Positions 42,231 through 46,323 of a stretch of 46,323 nt of DNA are shown here, piece after piece. Below the pieces are notes generated by a model. That model saw only the letters and a list, made by a program, of their open reading frames with translations, searched no databases and was not told the origin of the DNA. Each line of letters opens with the position of its first letter. Position 1 is the stretch's first letter. The DNA comes from Paulinella micropora (taxonomy: Eukaryota > Cercozoa > Imbricatea > Euglyphida): assembly GCA_009731375.1 (NCBI GenBank), contig BJOX01000023.1:982486-1028808 (forward strand), in the 5' to 3' direction. The position numbers and the translations under genes were made by a program.

Positions 42231-42302
42231 GTGATGAGTTGTCCGGCTTGACATGTCTGGAACCGAGGAGGCTGGAGTTTCCAAAAGCATTTATTGACAA
42301 GG
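42231..42302 (+). CDS. Exon 22: RCC1 strand SGLTCLEPRRLEFP
   Basis: 72 nt with acceptor (TATC)nTCGTAG and donor AAGG/GTATAG, phase 2 to 1. It begins DELSGLTCLEPRRLEFP and ends KAFIDK with G left. After YGILGQ-G it gives the G-D/E-x(n)-P-R-x-[LV] strand of an RCC1 repeat, and exon 23 continues with the V-x-A-G core. The upstream echo differs at several sites, some of them replacement changes (DAL for DEL, GVT for GLT). Confidence 0.82.
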
Positions 42303-43455
<1,153 letters not shown>

Positions 43456-43456
<1 letters not shown>

Positions 43457-43520
43457 TGATAAAGCAGTAGATATGCAAGCGGGTTTAGGCCACACGCTTG
43501 TGCTAACGGAAAAGAAAGAT
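43456..43520 (+). CDS. Exon 23: RCC1 core [15 protein letters not shown]
   Basis: 65 nt with acceptor (TA)nTATAG and donor GAT/GTGCTC (weak), phase 2 to 0. The core reads [19 protein letters not shown]-x-A-G-x-x-H-[TS]-x-x-L is the diagnostic RCC1 core. It is the only copy reaching the LTEKKD end; exon 24 opens with VYAFG in the right phase. Confidence 0.82.
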
Positions 43521-43522
43521 GT

Positions 43523-43577
<55 letters not shown>

Positions 43578-43596
43578 GTCTCCCTCCCTCCCTCCC

Positions 43597-43650
<54 letters not shown>

Positions 43651-43697
43651 CCTCACTTTCTATCTCTGTGTATGTCTCTCCCTTTCTCTCTCTCTCT

Positions 43698-43743
<46 letters not shown>

Positions 43744-43764
43744 CTTCCTCCCTCCCTCTCTCGC

Positions 43765-43822
<58 letters not shown>

Positions 43823-43844
43823 TCACTTTCTATCTCTCTCTCTC

Positions 43845-43916
<72 letters not shown>

Positions 43917-43994
43917 CTCTCTCTCTCTCTCTCTTNNNNNNNNNNCTATATATATATATATGTATATATATATCATATACATACACATGTTTAG
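43521..43994 (+). repeat. (CT)n, (TA)n, (CA)n intron with gap
   Basis: Intron 23 begins GTGCTCTCTC and is CT-rich throughout with TA and CA blocks. A 10-N gap lies at 43936. It ends ACATGTTTAG. Confidence 0.92.
43936..43945. other. Assembly gap (10 N)
   Basis: Between (CT)n and (TA)n. Confidence 0.98.
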
Positions 43995-44037
43995 GTCTAT
44001 GCATTTGGCTTCGGCTACTTCGGGGCACTTGGCCTCG
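43995..44037 (+). CDS. Exon 24: RCC1 VYAFGFGYFGALGL segment
   Basis: 43 nt with acceptor ACATGTTTAG and donor CTCG/GTACAA, phase 0 to 1. It reads VYAFGFGYFGALGL and leaves G. This matches V-Y-x-[WF]-G-x-x-x-x-G-x-L-G-L-G, the blade boundary of RCC1 proteins. No echoes of this exon are seen. Confidence 0.88.
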
Positions 44038-44330
44038 GTACAATCATTTTTTCATTTTTTCATTCATTCATTCATTCATTCATTCATCCATTCATTCATT
44101 CATTCATTTATTCATTTGTTAATTGGTTCTTTCATTCATTGTTTTATCTAATTACTTGCTTGCTTACTTACTTACTTACTTACTTACTACTTATATTTGT
44201 ATATATATTTTATATACAAATATATATATGTATATATATAACATATTGTAAAAATGTATATGTATATATATATATAGATATAGATATATATATATGTATT
44301 ATATATATGTATTATATATATATATATATG

Positions 44331-44368
<38 letters not shown>

Positions 44369-44372
44369 ATAG
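44038..44372. repeat. (ATTC)n, (CTTA)n, (TA)n
   Basis: Intron 24: CATT tetramers, then TACT, then TA, ending TATTGATAG. No gene. Confidence 0.92.
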
Positions 44373-44430
44373 GCACTGATCATCGCAACGTAACCAAACC
44401 TACCCACATCTCACTTCCTGGCCCTGCAAG
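44373..44430 (+). CDS. Exon 25: RCC1 strand VTKPTHISLPGPA
   Basis: 58 nt with acceptor TATTGATAG and donor GCAAG/GTACAT, phase 2 to 2. It reads TDHRNVTKPTHISLPGPA and leaves AG. After GALGL-G it supplies the K-P-x-x-I-x-L-P strand of the next RCC1 blade. The rest of the blade should lie in the following exon, right of the window or beyond the echoes. Confidence 0.75.
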
Positions 44431-44457
44431 GTACATCTATCTATCTATCTATCTATA

Positions 44458-44512
<55 letters not shown>

Positions 44513-44550
44513 AAGCCTACCCACATCGAATCTCTGTCTGGTCCCGCCAG

Positions 44551-44589
<39 letters not shown>

Positions 44590-44820
44590 CGTAGCGTTGA
44601 TATGCATGTATGTATTCATGTATGTATGTATGCATATGCATGTACGTACGTACGTACGTAGGTCGTAACGTAGGTATATACGTATTTAGATAATAAATAT
44701 CTTACATATCTTATATAAAATACATAACATAAGCCTACCCACATGAACATACTTACATATCTTATATAAAATACATAACATAAGCCTACGTACATGAAGT
44801 CACTACCTGGCCCCCGCCAG

Positions 44821-44871
<51 letters not shown>
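44431..44871 (+). repeat. Donor-side echoes of exon 25, part 1
   Basis: Copies near 44513, 44730 and 44781 carry AAGCCTACCCACATCGAATC or shorter, ending GGTCCCGCCAG then CTATC. The exon's AAG/GTACAT has become CAG/CTATC, so the donor is lost in these copies. (TATC)n and (ACGT)n between. Confidence 0.75.
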
Positions 44872-44872
<1 letters not shown>

Positions 44873-45020
44873 GGAACGAGCCCTGGCCCCGCCTGGTACT
44901 AGGGAGGTTTGGTATCGCCTGTATCAGTCCCTTCCGTGCAAACATCACGGCTTAGCTGGGCATCGGGTTAATACTTCTGATTCAGAAGCTCCTTTTTTCT
45001 GACATTAGTCGATATCTCAT
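44872..45020 (+). mobile_element. Repeat family E copy 7 (3' fragment)
   Basis: Only the last 150 bp, from ATGGAACGAGCCCTGGCC, with a 20-bp deletion near the end. It joins copy 8 directly. Confidence 0.85.
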
Positions 45021-45568
45021 CAGTTGATCTCATCACTTACTCCACGGAGCGAACCAAGGCCACTTGAGGTGTCACTGACCCTCCCTTGGGCTTGGTTTTT
45101 TTGAAATGGGTGCCATCTGTCGACAGACAGAGAATTAGGGGATGGTGTGGGTGTGCTGGGCCCGTGGTGGGGTGCCTTATGTGTGCCTAGCCATACGCCT
45201 ATAAGTCACATGCCGAAATAGCGACGGGAAGCACAATCCTGTTCCCTCAGGGTGCCCTTTCTCGCTTGTTGAGCCCGGAATAAAACCCACAGTGCTCTGT
45301 CGGTTTATACTAGACTGTCGAACAGTCTCGAAACTCCATCTGCTTACTGGGTCCTCTGTAATGGAGGTGGGAGCTCGTTCTGCAAGGGGCGCTTATGGAA
45401 CGAGCCCTGGCCCCGCCTGGTACTAGGGAGGTTTGGTATCGCCTGTATCAGTCCCTTCCGTGCAAACATCACGGCTTAGCTGGACATCGGGTTAATACTT
45501 TACCCACAGATTTCCTTGGTTGACGAAATCAGAAGCTCCTTTTTTCTGTTATTAGTCGATATCTCATC
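45021..45568 (+). mobile_element. Repeat family E copy 8 (full length)
   Basis: Begins CAGTTGATCTCATCACTTAC immediately after the GATATCTCAT end of copy 7 with no TATC between, making a head-to-tail dimer. Ends TATCTCATC, then TATC. This copy defines the full unit, about 548 bp. Confidence 0.88.
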
Positions 45569-45808
45569 TATCTATCTATCTATCTATCTACCTATATATC
45601 TATCTATCCATCTATCTATCTGTATTTCTACCTAAATACCGACCTACCTAACTACCTACCTACCTATCTATCTATCTATCTATCTATCTGTCTATATCCA
45701 ATCTTTCTATCAATGTGGTACGTAGCGAACATGACATACATACACAACTTACATATCGTACATAACATACATAACATAATCCTACCCACGTCGAATCTCT
45801 GTCTTGTC

Positions 45809-45842
<34 letters not shown>

Positions 45843-45886
45843 GATCTATCTATCTATCTATCTATCTATCTCTGTTTATCTATCTG

Positions 45887-45927
<41 letters not shown>

Positions 45928-45975
45928 AAACCTACCCACATCGACTCTCTGTCTGGTCCCGCCAGCTATCTATCC

Positions 45976-46010
<35 letters not shown>
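45569..46010 (+). repeat. (TATC)n with exon-25 echoes, part 2
   Basis: Copies at 45779-45810 (CCTACCCACGTCGAATC) and 45927-45966 (CCTACCCACATCGACTC, ending CCCGCCAG) in TATC. No donor GT. Confidence 0.8.
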
Positions 46011-46011
<1 letters not shown>

Positions 46012-46323
46012 GGGTCAATACTTTATTCACAGACTTCCTTGGTTGACGAAATCAGAAGCTCCTTTTTTCTGACATTAGTCGATATCTCATCAGTTGATGT
46101 TTTGAAATGGGTGCCATCTGTCGACAGACAGAGAATTAGGGGATGGTGTGGGTGTGCTGGGCCCGTGGTGGGGTGCTTTATGTGTGCCTAGCCATACGCC
46201 TATGAGTCACATGCCGAAATAGCGACGGGAAGCACAATCCTGTTCCCTCAGGGTGCCCTTTCTCGCTTGTTGAGCCCGGAATAAAACCCACAGTGCTCTG
46301 TCGGTTTATACTAGACTGTCGAA
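46011..46323 (+). mobile_element. Repeat family E copies 9 and 10, second head-to-tail dimer
   Basis: Copy 9 is an 80-bp 3' fragment ending GATATCTCAT at 46090. Copy 10 starts CAGTTGAT directly after it, lacks the next 75 or so bases, resumes at GTTTTGAAATGGG, and runs off the right edge. Confidence 0.85.

Overview
The window is intron-rich nuclear DNA from a eukaryote. About 97 percent of it is simple-sequence DNA and dispersed retroposon-like repeats, and the lineage cannot be fixed from sequence alone. Evidence for a eukaryote: GT-AG spliced mini-exons, tRNA-headed SINE-like elements with A/B boxes, and kilobases of (TATC)n, (AAT)n, (TATG)n, (CT)n and (CTAA)n. The assembly has seven 10-N gaps. 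The very long open frames all come from microsatellites and are not genes.

Under the repeats I read one broken-up gene on the plus strand, entering at the left edge and leaving at the right. I find 25 candidate coding exons (27 to 134 nt, mean about 56 nt, about 1.4 kb coding in 46 kb). Almost all have AG before and GT after, and their phases agree from exon to exon throughout, with one break at an assembly gap (about 32.28 kb). Read in order they give an RCC1-type beta-propeller protein. RCC1 signatures include [76 protein letters not shown] and VYAFGFGYFGALGL. A charged and Pro/Ser-rich linker with an IQ motif (RRIQRIYRQHLIKQ) interrupts the propeller.

The most unusual feature is what surrounds these exons. 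Many are escorted by arrays of partial copies of themselves ('echoes'), set in microsatellite. Echoes upstream carry the acceptor site plus the 5' half of the exon; echoes downstream carry the 3' half plus the donor site. The clearest case is exon 10 (about 22.1 kb), with ten acceptor-half echoes before it and five donor-half echoes after it. Exons 1, 2, 6, 7, 8, 11, 12, 13, 14, 20, 21, 22, 23 and 25 follow the same polarity. I do not know a described system that matches this.

Layout: 0-5 kb, exons 1-2 with echo arrays and two copies of repeat family E; 5-12.7 kb, an (AAT)n province packed with four SINE-like families (A-D) sharing a 3' tail, plus exon 3; 12.7-18.5 kb, exons 4-8 (linker and IQ motif) in GATA/TATC DNA; 18.5-20 kb, families E and F; 20.2-23.4 kb, exons 9-11; 23.4-28.5 kb, a large intron with a giant palindrome, then exons 12-13; 28.5-36.9 kb, a 28-bp minisatellite and exons 14-20; 37-39.6 kb, exon 21 with ten donor echoes; 40-41.1 kb, a (CTAA)n block; 42-44.5 kb, exons 22-25; 44.5-46.3 kb, exon-25 echoes and tandem family-E copies. 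A further four-copy element made of two adjacent stem-loops (family G) recurs at 11.8, 24.5, 29.75 and 34.9 kb.
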